DNA of 64,000 nt from Clostridioides difficile CD160 (GCF_000449425.2 NZ_AVHW01000090.1:1-64000); one strand, 5' to 3'; positions 21,111 through 30,063 are shown, counted from the first letter of the stretch. Notes: generated by a model not told the origin, from the letters alone. Made by a program: numbers and translations.

Positions 21111-22196
21111 TTAATTTATTCCATCTACATCACCAGGTAAATTACCATTTGTATTAGAATCGTTATTTGAATTGCTAACAATATCATCTTCACTAATTGG
21201 TCCAAAACTATTTATTATATCATTTATAATGCTTTGCTCTATCTTATCTATATGTTTTTCATCTGAAAAATAATCTTTTTCAATAATATCATGATATACC
21301 ATGTTAACAACTTGGTCTATTACATCTATTGACAAATCTCCTATGATAGTTAACTCTTCTGCACCTTTTAGTATAGTTTTATTACTATTATCACCAACTA
21401 ATACTGTAGGTGTATATTTAGCAATAGTAGAACCAACAAGTGCATACACTAAATCTGTTCCACTTGCTATATAAAATTCTTTTGCTCCATTATAGAACTT
21501 ATTTACTATCTTCTTATTAGTATCATATCTATCTACTCCACCCAATCTAGTTGAATTAGTATCATTTACTAAGTTATCACTCATTGATGAAGTGCCACCT
21601 ATTATATAACTTTCTGTTCCAGTAGTATTAAATGGTACACTATTCCCATCAGTTAATACTATGGGTGCTTTATCTCTAACAGCTACTGAAGCAATGCTCA
21701 TAGCATCTGGTTCACCTTTAAAAGCATTAGTCAATATAACCTTATTTACTTTATTAATGGAATTTATTTCTTTTGCTACATTATAACTTGTTTTTATTCT
21801 ATCACTACCTTGAAGTCTTTTAACTTCTATATTCTTATTTTTTAAAATATTTTCAGTTGATTTATCAATAGAACTTTCTCCGCCTATTATGTATACCTTT
21901 TTAGCTTTTTCTACTCTTTTAAGAGTTACATTTGGTATATCATTCTTTTTAGTCAAAAGAATTGGTGCATTTGTCGCTCCTGCAAGTCCACTCGCACTTA
22001 ATCCATCAGCCATTGTGCTGTCTGCATTAATTAATATAGCTGTAGTATAATTTTGTTCATCAGCTATAAGAGCAGCCGTTTCGTATTTATCTTTTCCTTG
22101 AATAGTATAAATTGTATCAAGTGCATTAGCTGATATAGGACCCGCAGCAAACATTGACATGGCTAACCCTAGTGCTAATAATTTCTTTAATTTCAC
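21111..22196 (-). CDS. Prophage-encoded CWB2 (S-layer family) cell wall protein
   Basis: The 361-residue protein starts at GTG (22196) after GGGGGAGATATT. It has a signal peptide (MKLKKLLALGLAMSMFAAG) then three PF04122 CWB2 repeats (about 30-125, 130-215, 220-305), with motifs such as GKDKYETAALIAD, VYIIGGESSI, GSDRIKTSYNVAKEI and GGVDRYDTNKKIV. In C. difficile this triple repeat anchors SlpA and Cwp proteins by binding the wall polymer PSII. Only a 60-residue acidic Asn-rich tail follows, so it is almost all anchor. It lies in the lysogeny module, facing the lipoprotein. Confidence 0.9.
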   Translation of the reverse strand: MKLKKLLALGLAMSMFAAGPISANALDTIYTIQGKDKYETAALIADEQNYTTAILINADSTMADGLSASGLAGATNAPILLTKKNDIPNVTLKRVEKAKKVYIIGGESSIDKSTENILKNKNIEVKRLQGSDRIKTSYNVAKEINSINKVNKVILTNAFKGEPDAMSIASVAVRDKAPIVLTDGNSVPFNTTGTESYIIGGTSSMSDNLVNDTNSTRLGGVDRYDTNKKIVNKFYNGAKEFYIASGTDLVYALVGSTIAKYTPTVLVGDNSNKTILKGAEELTIIGDLSIDVIDQVVNMVYHDIIEKDYFSDEKHIDKIEQSIINDIINSFGPISEDDIVSNSNNDSNTNGNLPGDVDGIN

Positions 22197-22290
22197 AATA
22201 TCTCCCCCTTTTATATATGAAATACTATACATCTTAATAATTCTACATTAAATTTTCTTTTCCTTCTTTAAAATATTTATTGCTTTGTAA

Positions 22291-22319
22291 TTGACACGTA
22301 TATAAATACGTGTTATAAT
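22291..22319 (+). promoter_or_regulatory. hicAB promoter with 20-bp palindromic operator
   Basis: TTGACA (22291-22296) and TATAAT (22314-22319) are perfect boxes with a 17-base spacer. An inverted repeat ACACGTAT-ATAA-ATACGTGT (22294-22313) fills the spacer. This is where a HicB antitoxin would bind to repress its own operon. Confidence 0.85.
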
Positions 22320-22338
22320 ATAATTGTAAGGAGGGAAT

Positions 22339-22525
22339 ATGAAATCTTATTCTTCAAGAGAAATTTTAAAGATACTCAGTGCAGATGGTTGGTATGAAAT
22401 AAATTGTGTTGGTGACCATTACTAGTTTAAATTACACTAAGTTAGTTATAAATCATCCAAAAAAGGATTTGCCACTTCGAACTGTGAAAAGTATTTTTAA
22501 ACAAGCTGGGATTAATATTAGTTAA
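22339..22525 (+). pseudogene. hicA: HicA toxin pseudogene
   Basis: The ATG follows AAGGAGGGAAT, and the frame starts MKSYSSREILKILSADGWYEI, the HicA double-stranded-RNA-binding fold start. It stops at TAG after GDHY, where the catalytic His region (GSHH in the family) should continue. The rest is visible in another frame: NHPKKDLPLRTVKSIFKQAG, the normal HicA end. The toxin is therefore broken by a stop and a frameshift, while the antitoxin and promoter are intact. Confidence 0.85.
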
Positions 22526-22563
22526 TCCCTCTCTCCTTACAAAAACTTTAAGGAGTTGATATA

Positions 22564-22965
22564 ATGAAAAAAGATATATATGTATATCCTGCCATACTAA
22601 GCTATGATGAGGATGGTATCTCTGTAGAATTTCCTGATTTACCAGGTTGCCTTACATGTGGAGATACAACAGAAGAAGCTTTAAAAATGGCAAAAGAAGC
22701 ATTAGGGCTACATCTGTATGGCATGGAAGAAGATAATGACATAATACCGAATCCAACGACTATAGATAAATTAAACTTAGAGAAAAATCAAATACCAACT
22801 TTAATAGAGATATATATGCCTATTCACAGAAAAGCTATAGAGAATTATTCTGTTAAAAAAACTCTTACTATACCACAATGGCTTAATAGAGAAGCTGAAA
22901 GAAATAAGGTTAATTTTTCTCAGATACTTCAAGAAGCTTTAAAAAACCATCTTAATATTCATTAG
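22564..22965 (+). CDS. hicB: HicB-type antitoxin
   Basis: The 133-residue protein has the HicB fold (YPAILSYDEDGISVEFPDLPG, CLTCGDTTEEALKMAKEAL) and a C-terminal ribbon-helix-helix DNA-binding region (TLTIPQWLNREAERNKVNFS, QILQEALKNH). It would neutralise HicA and repress the operon through the palindrome at 22294-22313. With HicA broken it is an orphan that may only autorepress or cross-neutralise other HicA toxins. Confidence 0.93.
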   Translation: MKKDIYVYPAILSYDEDGISVEFPDLPGCLTCGDTTEEALKMAKEALGLHLYGMEEDNDIIPNPTTIDKLNLEKNQIPTLIEIYMPIHRKAIENYSVKKTLTIPQWLNREAERNKVNFSQILQEALKNHLNIH

Positions 22966-23032
22966 ATATAATTAGAGCAGTCTAACTGCTCTTTTATATA
23001 AATTTTATAAAACTTATAAAGGGAGTGTACAT

Positions 23033-24151
23033 ATGAACATCAAATCAGCTTTTATAAGAAAAAGAAATGAAAAATTTCATGTATATGTGGAGTATGTGGA
23101 AGAAGAAACTGGGAAAAAGAAACAAAAAAGTTATGGAAGTTATGAAAAGAAAAAAGATGCTGAAAAACATTTAATTGAAATAAAATCAACTATAAACAAG
23201 AATAAGTTTGTTGCTCCAAGTGGTGTAACTCTTTTAGAAAGGTGTTATAGATATTTGGAAGAAAGGAAAGATGATTTTTCGCCTTATACTTTGAGAAATA
23301 GAAAAAGTGTAATTAGAAATCACATTGAACCTTTTTTTGGAGATATAAAATTAATTGATATTAGTCCAAACATTTTACAAACATATGTTAATAAGATATA
23401 TAAAAAATATTCTTTAAATTCTGCTAAAAATTCAATCAGTTTTTTAACTGCTCTATTACATGAAGCTTATAGACTCAGAGAAATACAAGAAGATGTTACT
23501 AAGTTTGTAATAACTCCAAATAAAGAAGATGTTTCTGAAACTAATTTTTATACTAAAGAAGAAGCTCAGATGCTGTTAGAAAAGTGTCTTGATACTAATT
23601 TAGCTATACCTATTTATTTTATGCTAGGACTTGGTCTACGCTTTGGTGAAGCTGTAGGAGTTAGATGGTCTGATGTTCAACTTAATGAAGGAGTCATAAA
23701 TATAAAGCAAACAATGGTACATGTCGATGGAAAAGTAACTTTTAAATCCCCTAAAACAACTAAATCTAAGAGAAGATTAACAGCACCAACAGAGTTGATA
23801 GTACTATTAAAAGAAGAAAAGTTAAGACAAAATAAATTAAAATTACAAGGTATACTAAAAAACGAATTAGATTTAATATGCTTAAATAAAAAATTTCAAC
23901 CTTGGACACAACAAAAATTTTTCAAACCTTTTAAAAGATTGTTAGAGAGTAACAATCTTAGATACATAAAATTGCACGAGCTTAGACATACAAATGCAAC
24001 TTTAATGTTGCTTTCTGGAACTAATATAAAAACTATATCAGAAAGATTGGGGCATACAGATATAAAAATAACTATGAATAAATACTCTCATGTTTTAGAA
24101 GAAATGGACAAAGAAGCATCTGACAACTTGAGTAAAATATTATTTAAATAA
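23033..24151 (+). CDS. int: Phage integrase, tyrosine recombinase
   Basis: The 372-residue protein has an N-terminal arm-binding AP2-like domain (about 4-45), a core-binding SAM-like domain (about 65-150), and a catalytic domain with Arg203 (GLGLRFGEAVGVRW), His315 and Arg318 (HELRHTN), His341 (LGHTD) and the nucleophile Tyr351 (NKYSHV). All key residues are present, so it should be active. It ends next to arm-type repeats and an inverted repeat likely to hold the attachment site. Confidence 0.97.
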   Translation: MNIKSAFIRKRNEKFHVYVEYVEEETGKKKQKSYGSYEKKKDAEKHLIEIKSTINKNKFVAPSGVTLLERCYRYLEERKDDFSPYTLRNRKSVIRNHIEPFFGDIKLIDISPNILQTYVNKIYKKYSLNSAKNSISFLTALLHEAYRLREIQEDVTKFVITPNKEDVSETNFYTKEEAQMLLEKCLDTNLAIPIYFMLGLGLRFGEAVGVRWSDVQLNEGVINIKQTMVHVDGKVTFKSPKTTKSKRRLTAPTELIVLLKEEKLRQNKLKLQGILKNELDLICLNKKFQPWTQQKFFKPFKRLLESNNLRYIKLHELRHTNATLMLLSGTNIKTISERLGHTDIKITMNKYSHVLEEMDKEASDNLSKILFK

Positions 24152-24153
24152 TG

Positions 24154-24221
24154 GTCAGTTCTATGTCAGTTAGATGTCAGTTAATCATATATTTTTTTTA
24201 TTTGTCAGTTAGATGTCAGTT
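24154..24221 (+). repeat. Integrase arm-type repeats (GTCAGTT, five copies)
   Basis: GTCAGTT occurs at 24154, 24165, 24176, 24204 and 24215. The last four are two exact copies of GTCAGTTAGATGTCAGTTAA, each holding two heptamers 11 bp apart, one helical turn. Direct heptamer pairs beside int are the usual binding sites of its N-terminal domain. Confidence 0.75.
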
Positions 24222-24231
24222 AAGTGTTTAT

Positions 24232-24274
24232 TACTAGATAGTAGCAAAAGCTAGTATTTAACTACTATCTAGTA
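24232..24274. repeat. 13-bp inverted repeat, candidate attachment core
   Basis: TACTAGATAGTAG (24232-24244) and CTACTATCTAGTA (24262-24274) are a perfect inverted repeat around a 17-base centre (CAAAAGCTAGTATTTAA). No T-run follows on the plus strand, so it is a poor terminator for int. It lies between the arm repeats and the chromosome, where the recombinase core should be. The matching left site is outside the window. Confidence 0.5.
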
Positions 24275-24318
24275 GCACTTAATATCGTATAATATCTAAG
24301 CATAACACATATAAATTG

Positions 24319-24708
24319 TTATTCTTCTTCATCTTTTATAGAAAATTCTACATTTTCAATTATATTTGAATGTTTATCTTTTTTTGTAATATCTCTATAT
24401 CTATTAATTTCTTCATTCACAATACCTATACTCCAAATTAATACTATAATATCGTCTATAAATCCAAATGCTCCAGTAAGCATCTCCGGGATTATATCAA
24501 CTCCAGATACAAAGTATGATATAGTGAAAATCAAAACAGAAACTACTTTTACTTTATAAACTATATTGATTCTTTTATCAGTCATAAAATCAGGTAGTTT
24601 GAGTAAATCAAATATAAAAAGTAAACCAAATTTAGCATTTTTAAATCTCACTAAAATTTTTTTTAAAAAATCTAAAATTATATTAACGACTCTTCTTAGA
24701 GATTCCAT
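24319..24708 (-). CDS. DUF1232 membrane protein
   Basis: The 129-residue protein (ATG at 24708 after GAGGTGG) has membrane segments at about 24-42, 55-75 and 82-100. The DUF1232 signature is SGVDIIPEMLTGAFGFIDDIIV, here VDIIPE-x6-GFIDD. The function of this family is unknown; it is found next to many integration sites but also in the core genome. It is the first gene beyond the prophage border. Confidence 0.8.
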   Translation of the reverse strand: MESLRRVVNIILDFLKKILVRFKNAKFGLLFIFDLLKLPDFMTDKRINIVYKVKVVSVLIFTISYFVSGVDIIPEMLTGAFGFIDDIIVLIWSIGIVNEEINRYRDITKKDKHSNIIENVEFSIKDEEE

Positions 24709-24811
24709 ATTTACCACCTCTTATAATTATAGGTTATTCTACATTATAACCGATATAATTAATTTGATGAGTATATTAGCTATAAATTTTATCAATTAGT
24801 ATATATTTAAA

Positions 24812-25813
24812 TTATAATAATTCAATTCCTGCACTACTACAATTTTTAATCATATCTTGTGGCCATACTCCAACTTGTACTTCTCCTATATGAGCTTTTT
24901 GTAAGAAATACATACATATTCTTGACTGACCAATACCTCCACCAATTGTATATGGAAGTTCACCATTTAAAAGCATCTTATGATAATCAAACTCTTTTCT
25001 TTCTTCACATTCAGCCAGTTTTAATTGTCTATCAAGAGACTCTTCATCAACCCTAATTCCCATTGAAGATAGTTCTAATGCAGAATCTAAAACAGGGTTA
25101 TAAAATAATATATCTCCATTCAATTCCCAATCATCGTAGTCAGGGCTTCTTCCATCATGCTTTTCTCCTGACATTAGTGTCTTTCCTATTTGAGTTATAA
25201 ATACAGCTTTCTTATCTTTTACAATTTTATCTTCTCTTTCCTTTGGAGATAGTTCTGGATACATATCTTCTAACTCTTGTGATGTTATAAATGTTATTTC
25301 TTCTGGCAATATTTCTTTTATACCTTCATACATGCTACATACAAATATTTCAGTATCTTTAAATACTCCATACAATCTTTTTACAATATCTTTCAAAGTT
25401 TTTTCATTTCTGCTACTTTTATCTATCACCAATTCCCAATCCCATTGGTCTACATAAAGAGAATGTATGTTATCTAATTCTTCATTTTTTCTTATCGCAT
25501 TCATATCTGTATATAAACCACTACCAACTTCAAAGCCATATTTTTTAAGAGCTAATCTCTTCCATTTTGCAAGTGATTGAACAATTTCTGCATTTTTATT
25601 CATAAATGGTATATCAAAACTTACAGCCTTTTCTCCATTTAAATTATCATTTGCACCTGTTTCAGGTAATACAAATAATGGAGAAGAAACTCTTATTAGA
25701 TTTAGCTCATTACTTAATCTCATTTCAAAAAAATCTTTTAATTTTTTTATAGCTACTTGTGTATCAATTACATTCAAACTACTTTTATAATCCTTTGGTA
25801 TTATTGTACTCAT
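24812..25813 (-). CDS. asnA: Aspartate-ammonia ligase (asparagine synthetase A)
   Basis: AsnA makes asparagine from aspartate, ammonia and ATP. The 333-residue protein matches the family throughout: LRVSSPLFV-type N terminus (IRVSSPLFVLPETGAND), SLYVDQWDWELVI, DGRSPDYDDWELNGDILFY and GGGIGQSR near the end, the class II synthetase-like ATP site. The ATG at 25813 is chosen over GTG at 25822. Expression is controlled by an Asn T-box leader. Confidence 0.97.
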   Translation of the reverse strand: MSTIIPKDYKSSLNVIDTQVAIKKLKDFFEMRLSNELNLIRVSSPLFVLPETGANDNLNGEKAVSFDIPFMNKNAEIVQSLAKWKRLALKKYGFEVGSGLYTDMNAIRKNEELDNIHSLYVDQWDWELVIDKSSRNEKTLKDIVKRLYGVFKDTEIFVCSMYEGIKEILPEEITFITSQELEDMYPELSPKEREDKIVKDKKAVFITQIGKTLMSGEKHDGRSPDYDDWELNGDILFYNPVLDSALELSSMGIRVDEESLDRQLKLAECEERKEFDYHKMLLNGELPYTIGGGIGQSRICMYFLQKAHIGEVQVGVWPQDMIKNCSSAGIELL

Positions 25814-25849
25814 ATTATTCACTCCCTAGATTTATATATTTTTCCATTA

Positions 25850-26137
25850 AAAAAACCTCTCATCCCTATATAAAAGGGACGAAAGGTTATCTTTCCGCGG
25901 TACCACCCTGATTAGTTTAAAATAAATTTAAACCCAGCTCATAATGTACAGATATTACTCGATACATCCCAATATGATAACGGTTTGGTTCCGACTAAGC
26001 CTACTATTTTAAAATTTCGGTTAGCAACTCCAGGATGTTCTTCATTATAGACTTCATATTGGTCTCACACCATCACCAACTCGCTTTAACTACATTCTAT
26101 AACTACTCTTCCTTTCAAAGTCTTTAAGAATTTAATC
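25850..26137 (-). promoter_or_regulatory. T-box riboswitch, Asn-specific, upstream of asnA
   Basis: The minus-strand leader contains the T-box motif GGTGGTACCGCGG (about 25895-25907), followed by a terminator stem AACCTTTCGTCCC / GGGATGAGAGGTT with a U-run (25850-25886). The specifier loop has GAAGAACATCC with codon AAC (26037-26039), matching tRNA-Asn. Uncharged tRNA-Asn would stabilise the antiterminator and switch on asnA. Confidence 0.95.
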
Positions 26138-26182
26138 TAATAAAATTTAACTCTCTTATGTTTTCTATTTATTCATAATAGT

Positions 26183-26211
26183 ATGATAAGTGATTAGTTA
26201 AAATTTGTCAA
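26183..26211 (-). promoter_or_regulatory. Sigma-A promoter of the asnA T-box leader
   Basis: On the minus strand TTGACA (26206-26211) and TATCAT (26183-26188) are separated by 17 bases, close to consensus. Transcription would start near 26175, about 40 bases before the T-box. Confidence 0.8.
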
Positions 26212-26258
26212 GTTTAATATTTTTTATTTCTATACATCCTATAAATTTTTACCTATAC

Positions 26259-27449
26259 TTATAAATTTTCAAATGTAGCCTTTAATCTATCCATACATTC
26301 TTTTAATAAAGACTGTGGGCATGCTACATTTATTCTTTCAAATCCTATTCCTTGTTTTCCAAATATATAGCCTTCATCAAATAATACATTAGCTTTCTTA
26401 AACATTAAATCTTCAAGTTCTATTTCATTCAATCCATATGCAGTAAAATCTAACCATGCTAAATACGTTCCTTCTGGATAAACAAGTTTTACTTTTGGTA
26501 AATTTTCTTTTAAGTATTCATCAATAAATTTTATATTACTATCTAAATATTCATTCAATTCATTAAGCCAACCTTCACTTTCATTATATGCTGCTATAGT
26601 AGCCACAATAGCAAAAGGATTTGGTGAAGTTCCAACTCCAACAGCTGTGACCTCTTCTTGATATTTCTTTTTTAATTCATTATTATTCACTATTATATTA
26701 GATAGTTGCATTCCAGCCAAATTAAACGTTTTACTTGGTGCTATACATGTAACTATTTTATCTTTATATTCTGGGCATAATGATTGTAAAGGAGTATGTT
26801 TAAATCCTTTTCTAATTAAGTCAGAATGTATCTCATCAGCTATTATCCATAAGTCATATTTTTTGCATATTTCTACAACTTTTTTTAATTCATCTTCCCT
26901 CCATACTCTGCCCACAGGGTTATGAGGACTACAAAGTATAAGTACTTTATTTTTACTACACTTAGCCTTTTCTTCTAAATCAACATAATCCATTCTATAT
27001 GTGCCATTCTCATATATCAGAGGATTGTTTACAACTTCTCTATTATTACTTTTTATCTTAGCTTCAAATGGATAATACACTGGTTTTTGAACTATTACAC
27101 CTTCATTAGAATCGGTTAATATTCTTACTAAAATAGCAACAGCTGGTACAACTCCTGGGCTAAAAATAATATCTTCTCTGTTTATCTCCCAGTTAAATCT
27201 TCTTTTATACCAACCACAAACTGCATTAAAGTATTTCTCGCTGTCATTAGAACTGTATCCAAATATTTTGTGGTCAACTTTTTTATGTAATGCTTCTATT
27301 ATTGGCTCTGCACATTCAAAATCCATATCTGCAATCCAAAAAGGTAAACCATCTTTTTGTGCTTTTGGTGAACAATTAGTTCTAAAGTCCCATTTTACAC
27401 AATCTGTCCCCACTCTATCTATTACTCGGTCAAAATTATATTTACTCAT
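26259..27449 (-). CDS. patB: PatB/MalY-type cystathionine beta-lyase
   Basis: A 396-residue fold-type I PLP enzyme. It has PFWIADMDFECAEPII, IFSPGVVPAVAILV, the Asn/Pro motif CSPHNPVGRVW, the PLP-phosphate/ring contact DEIHSDL and the Schiff-base lysine in APSKTFNLAG. The family cleaves carbon-sulphur bonds, turning cystathionine or cysteine into thiols plus pyruvate and ammonia. It follows the M20 peptidase but is separated by a hairpin, so it is probably its own unit. A plain aminotransferase role cannot be excluded. Confidence 0.9.
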   Translation of the reverse strand: MSKYNFDRVIDRVGTDCVKWDFRTNCSPKAQKDGLPFWIADMDFECAEPIIEALHKKVDHKIFGYSSNDSEKYFNAVCGWYKRRFNWEINREDIIFSPGVVPAVAILVRILTDSNEGVIVQKPVYYPFEAKIKSNNREVVNNPLIYENGTYRMDYVDLEEKAKCSKNKVLILCSPHNPVGRVWREDELKKVVEICKKYDLWIIADEIHSDLIRKGFKHTPLQSLCPEYKDKIVTCIAPSKTFNLAGMQLSNIIVNNNELKKKYQEEVTAVGVGTSPNPFAIVATIAAYNESEGWLNELNEYLDSNIKFIDEYLKENLPKVKLVYPEGTYLAWLDFTAYGLNEIELEDLMFKKANVLFDEGYIFGKQGIGFERINVACPQSLLKECMDRLKATFENL

Positions 27450-27640
27450 TTTACTCCTCCTAAAAATATAAATTTTATAATTATTACGTATATTACTAGA
27501 TGTAATTTGGTGTCATTTTACAATTCTACATATTATAATAGTAACACTTTTTTGTCCAATAGATTAAAAATATACTTATTTTTATTGTCATAGTTTTTTT
27601 CAATGTTGCAAAAATAATTTCACCATATCAAAATAAGATT

Positions 27641-27688
27641 GCTCATATTAATTACATTTCAACTAATATAAGCAATCTTTTTCTACAA
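27641..27688. terminator. Terminator after the M20 peptidase operon
   Basis: AAGATTGCTCATATTAAT and ATTAGTTGAAA-linked partner CTAATATAAGCAATCTT form a long stem with T-rich flanks on both strands. It ends the YjiH-YjiG-peptidase unit on the minus strand. Confidence 0.6.
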
Positions 27689-27719
27689 TTTTTAAAATTC
27701 TAAATGTGGAATCATTAAT

Positions 27720-28847
27720 TTATATATTACCCAATCTCTTTTCAACTAATCTACACCATATATCAACGCCATATTCTAAAGCTTTTGTATCGAATGTCAC
27801 ATTTGGATTATGAAATCCTGGTGTAGCATCAGCTCCCAATCCAATATATGTAGTTTTACATTTTAGTTTTTGTGTATAATAGTGAAAATCTTCTCCACCA
27901 GAATTTTTAAATATACCTATAGACGCATCTTCTCCCAATACATCTTTTATAGTTTCTTCAGCTAAGTTTACAAGCTCTTCGTCAAACTCTGCTGCTGGAA
28001 CTCCATCTTTTGAAAGCAACACAGCTTCTGCATTTATAGAATTGGCAGAAGTTTTTACAGCATGTATTGCTTTTTCTTTTAATTCTTCTATTATCTCATT
28101 ACTTTCTGCTCTTATATCTAAAGCCATAAATGCTTCATCTGGTATATTATTATATGTTTCTCCTTTAACAGATACATTTGTTACTTTTATAGAATTTGGT
28201 ACAGCTGGATTTACTCTTATTGCATTTATTGCATTCACTGCTAAGCAAACGGCATCTACTGCATTTACTCCTAAATGCGGTTTAGAACCATGACAAGTAA
28301 CACCTTTAATCGTAAATTCCATTATACAACTAGCACAATGATACATTGCAGGTATTGCCTTTCCCAATCTACAATCTTGTCCAGGTCTTAAGTGCATACC
28401 TACCATTTCTTCCACATCATCCAATAAACCAGAATCAATTACTCTTAATGCACCATATAACTTTTCTTCTCCTGGTTGAAAAAGTATTTTTAGAATTCCT
28501 CTCTTTACTAAATTTCTTTCTTTTATTAACTTTGCAGCTGTTAAAAGCATAGAAGTATGACCATCATGACCACAAGCATGTATCATTTTCTTTTCTCCAT
28601 CTATTATAAATTCCAACGCATCCATATCTGCTCTTATAGCAAATACTGGTCCTTCTTTTTTAGAATCTATAGTTACTATAATACCAGTTCCTGCAATGCC
28701 TTTACTAATATCTTCAAAACCCATTTTTTCAAGTTCTTTTAAAACAAACTCCGATGTCTTGTATTCTTCAAACCCTTTTTCTGGTATAGTGTGTAAATAA
28801 TCATACACTCTATGTACATATTCAATATAATTTTTATTAGTTTCCAT
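27720..28847 (-). CDS. M20 family amidohydrolase/peptidase
   Basis: The 375-residue zinc enzyme has the M20D metal motifs: RADMDALE, HACGHDGHTSML, FQPGEE, and a late His in PGFHNPNVTF. Relatives hydrolyse N-acyl amino acids, N-acetyl-diaminopimelate or short peptides. It is the third gene of the operon with YjiH and YjiG, controlled by sigma-54, so it may act on a substrate imported or sensed by those membrane proteins. The exact substrate is unknown. Confidence 0.9.
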   Translation of the reverse strand: METNKNYIEYVHRVYDYLHTIPEKGFEEYKTSEFVLKELEKMGFEDISKGIAGTGIIVTIDSKKEGPVFAIRADMDALEFIIDGEKKMIHACGHDGHTSMLLTAAKLIKERNLVKRGILKILFQPGEEKLYGALRVIDSGLLDDVEEMVGMHLRPGQDCRLGKAIPAMYHCASCIMEFTIKGVTCHGSKPHLGVNAVDAVCLAVNAINAIRVNPAVPNSIKVTNVSVKGETYNNIPDEAFMALDIRAESNEIIEELKEKAIHAVKTSANSINAEAVLLSKDGVPAAEFDEELVNLAEETIKDVLGEDASIGIFKNSGGEDFHYYTQKLKCKTTYIGLGADATPGFHNPNVTFDTKALEYGVDIWCRLVEKRLGNI

Positions 28848-28907
28848 AATATAACTCCTCCTCAGAATGTAAATCTTCTATTTATATTAAACTTTTCTTA
28901 TAATTAC

Positions 28908-29393
28908 CTATACTACGAAATAATTCATTATAAGCATTGCAATACAACCATTTAAAGTTGCTATAACAAACATATGTGGATAATATTTTGTCTTTAATTC
29001 AGCAGTCCCTAAGAGTCTACCCATAAATTGTATCTGAGCTCCTGAAAGCAATAACATTGGTAAAAGAATTGCAACATGTGCTTGGCTTATCTGACCTGCT
29101 GTAAATAGACCTGCTATTACTCCAGATGCACCTCCCATTGATATAAATATTGTCATTATTGCAGTTGCTGCAACACCTGGAAGTCCAAATATACTCATTA
29201 CAGGCGTAAATATTGTCCCTATTAAATCCAAAAGACCTGTTAAATTAAATATAGAAATTATAGCAAAACCAAATATAACATTTGGAGCCATTGAATTTGT
29301 ACTTATTTGAAATCCATTTCTAGCTCCTCCAATAAATGCGTCTATCACATTCCCTTTCTTAGCTTTTACTTCTTTTTTTGCTACCTCACTCAT
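28908..29393 (-). CDS. YjiG-type nucleoside-recognition (Gate) membrane protein
   Basis: The 161-residue protein has three or four hydrophobic helices and the Gate-family motifs GARNGFQISTNSMAPNVIFG, LPGVAATAIMTIFISMGGASG and LLLSGAQIQFMGRLLG. It pairs with YjiH upstream, like the SpmA/SpmB pair of sporulating bacteria. The pair is thought to be a transport or channel unit. The ATG at 29393 lies after AAGGAGGAAG. Confidence 0.85.
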   Translation of the reverse strand: MSEVAKKEVKAKKGNVIDAFIGGARNGFQISTNSMAPNVIFGFAIISIFNLTGLLDLIGTIFTPVMSIFGLPGVAATAIMTIFISMGGASGVIAGLFTAGQISQAHVAILLPMLLLSGAQIQFMGRLLGTAELKTKYYPHMFVIATLNGCIAMLIMNYFVV

Positions 29394-29394
29394 A

Positions 29395-30063
29395 TTAAAC
29401 TTCCTCCTTGTCAAATTTATTTAAATATAGTCTAAGTAAGTTTGCTCCAACAAACTTCATAATTAATATTAAAGCAAGTGGTATAAATATTGGAACATCT
29501 CCGATAAATGGAAACAATGCTGCTCCAGAAGCAAAGAAGTTCGTGATTGCAGATGCACCTGAAAACTGAAATGCACAAAATACAGCTTTTTGTTTATCAT
29601 CTATATATCCATCATCTTTAAGTTCTTTAGTCATAGATGCAGCTGCATCAGTAGATTGTAAACTAGCTATTAAAGTTAACCCTGCAAATCCAGGCAATCC
29701 TAGTAATGGTTTTAATAGAGGACTAAGAAGTTTTTGAGCTGCCTTCATTCCATCTAAATGGTCTATAACTCTAACTATTCCAAGTGCAAACATAACTGAT
29801 GGTATCAGTGTCAATGCGTATAACCACCCATCTCTAGGACCAGTGCCTCCATCTCCTCTAAAATTTGCAGCTAATGTACCTACACCATCATTAACTGTTC
29901 CTAATGTTCCAAAAGAACCCAATACATTGTTAAAATCCAATACTTTTAATGGCCCTGATGCATCTTTAAATATTCCTGAAAAGAATAATGCACCCAAGAT
30001 TAATGCTACATACCCATACCATTTTACCTCTACTTTTTCTGTTGTTGATTCTAATTTGCTCAT
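29395..30063 (-). CDS. YjiH-type nucleoside-recognition (Gate) membrane protein
   Basis: A 222-residue membrane protein with helices at about 15-32, 90-110, 130-150, 170-192 and 195-214. It has LPGFAGLTLIASLQSTDAAASM and FCAFQFSGASAITNFFASGA, typical of Gate-domain proteins. It is the first gene of the operon, behind the sigma-54 promoter at 30114-30131, and its end is one base from the YjiG start. Confidence 0.87.
   Translation of the reverse strand: MSKLESTTEKVEVKWYGYVALILGALFFSGIFKDASGPLKVLDFNNVLGSFGTLGTVNDGVGTLAANFRGDGGTGPRDGWLYALTLIPSVMFALGIVRVIDHLDGMKAAQKLLSPLLKPLLGLPGFAGLTLIASLQSTDAAASMTKELKDDGYIDDKQKAVFCAFQFSGASAITNFFASGAALFPFIGDVPIFIPLALILIMKFVGANLLRLYLNKFDKEEV

Larger units (their letters stand above)
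1..24275. mobile_element. Prophage, right portion (left end outside window)
   Basis: Genes from the window start to the integrase at 24151 form a standard temperate-phage layout: scaffold, MuF head protein, portal, terminase, late activator, RusA, SSB, replication initiator, ERF recombinase, repressor region and integrase. Nearly all lytic genes are on the minus strand and the integrase ends the block on the plus strand. The right border is placed after the integrase arm-type repeats and a 13-bp inverted repeat (24232-24274), just before chromosomal-looking genes. The tail and lysis genes and the left attachment site are not visible, so the exact end is inferred. Confidence 0.93.

Noticed and set aside
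24154-24221. Possible CRISPR-like repeats
   Set aside because: The units are 7 bases in pairs with an 11-base period and no unique spacers of 30 bases; they fit integrase arm sites.
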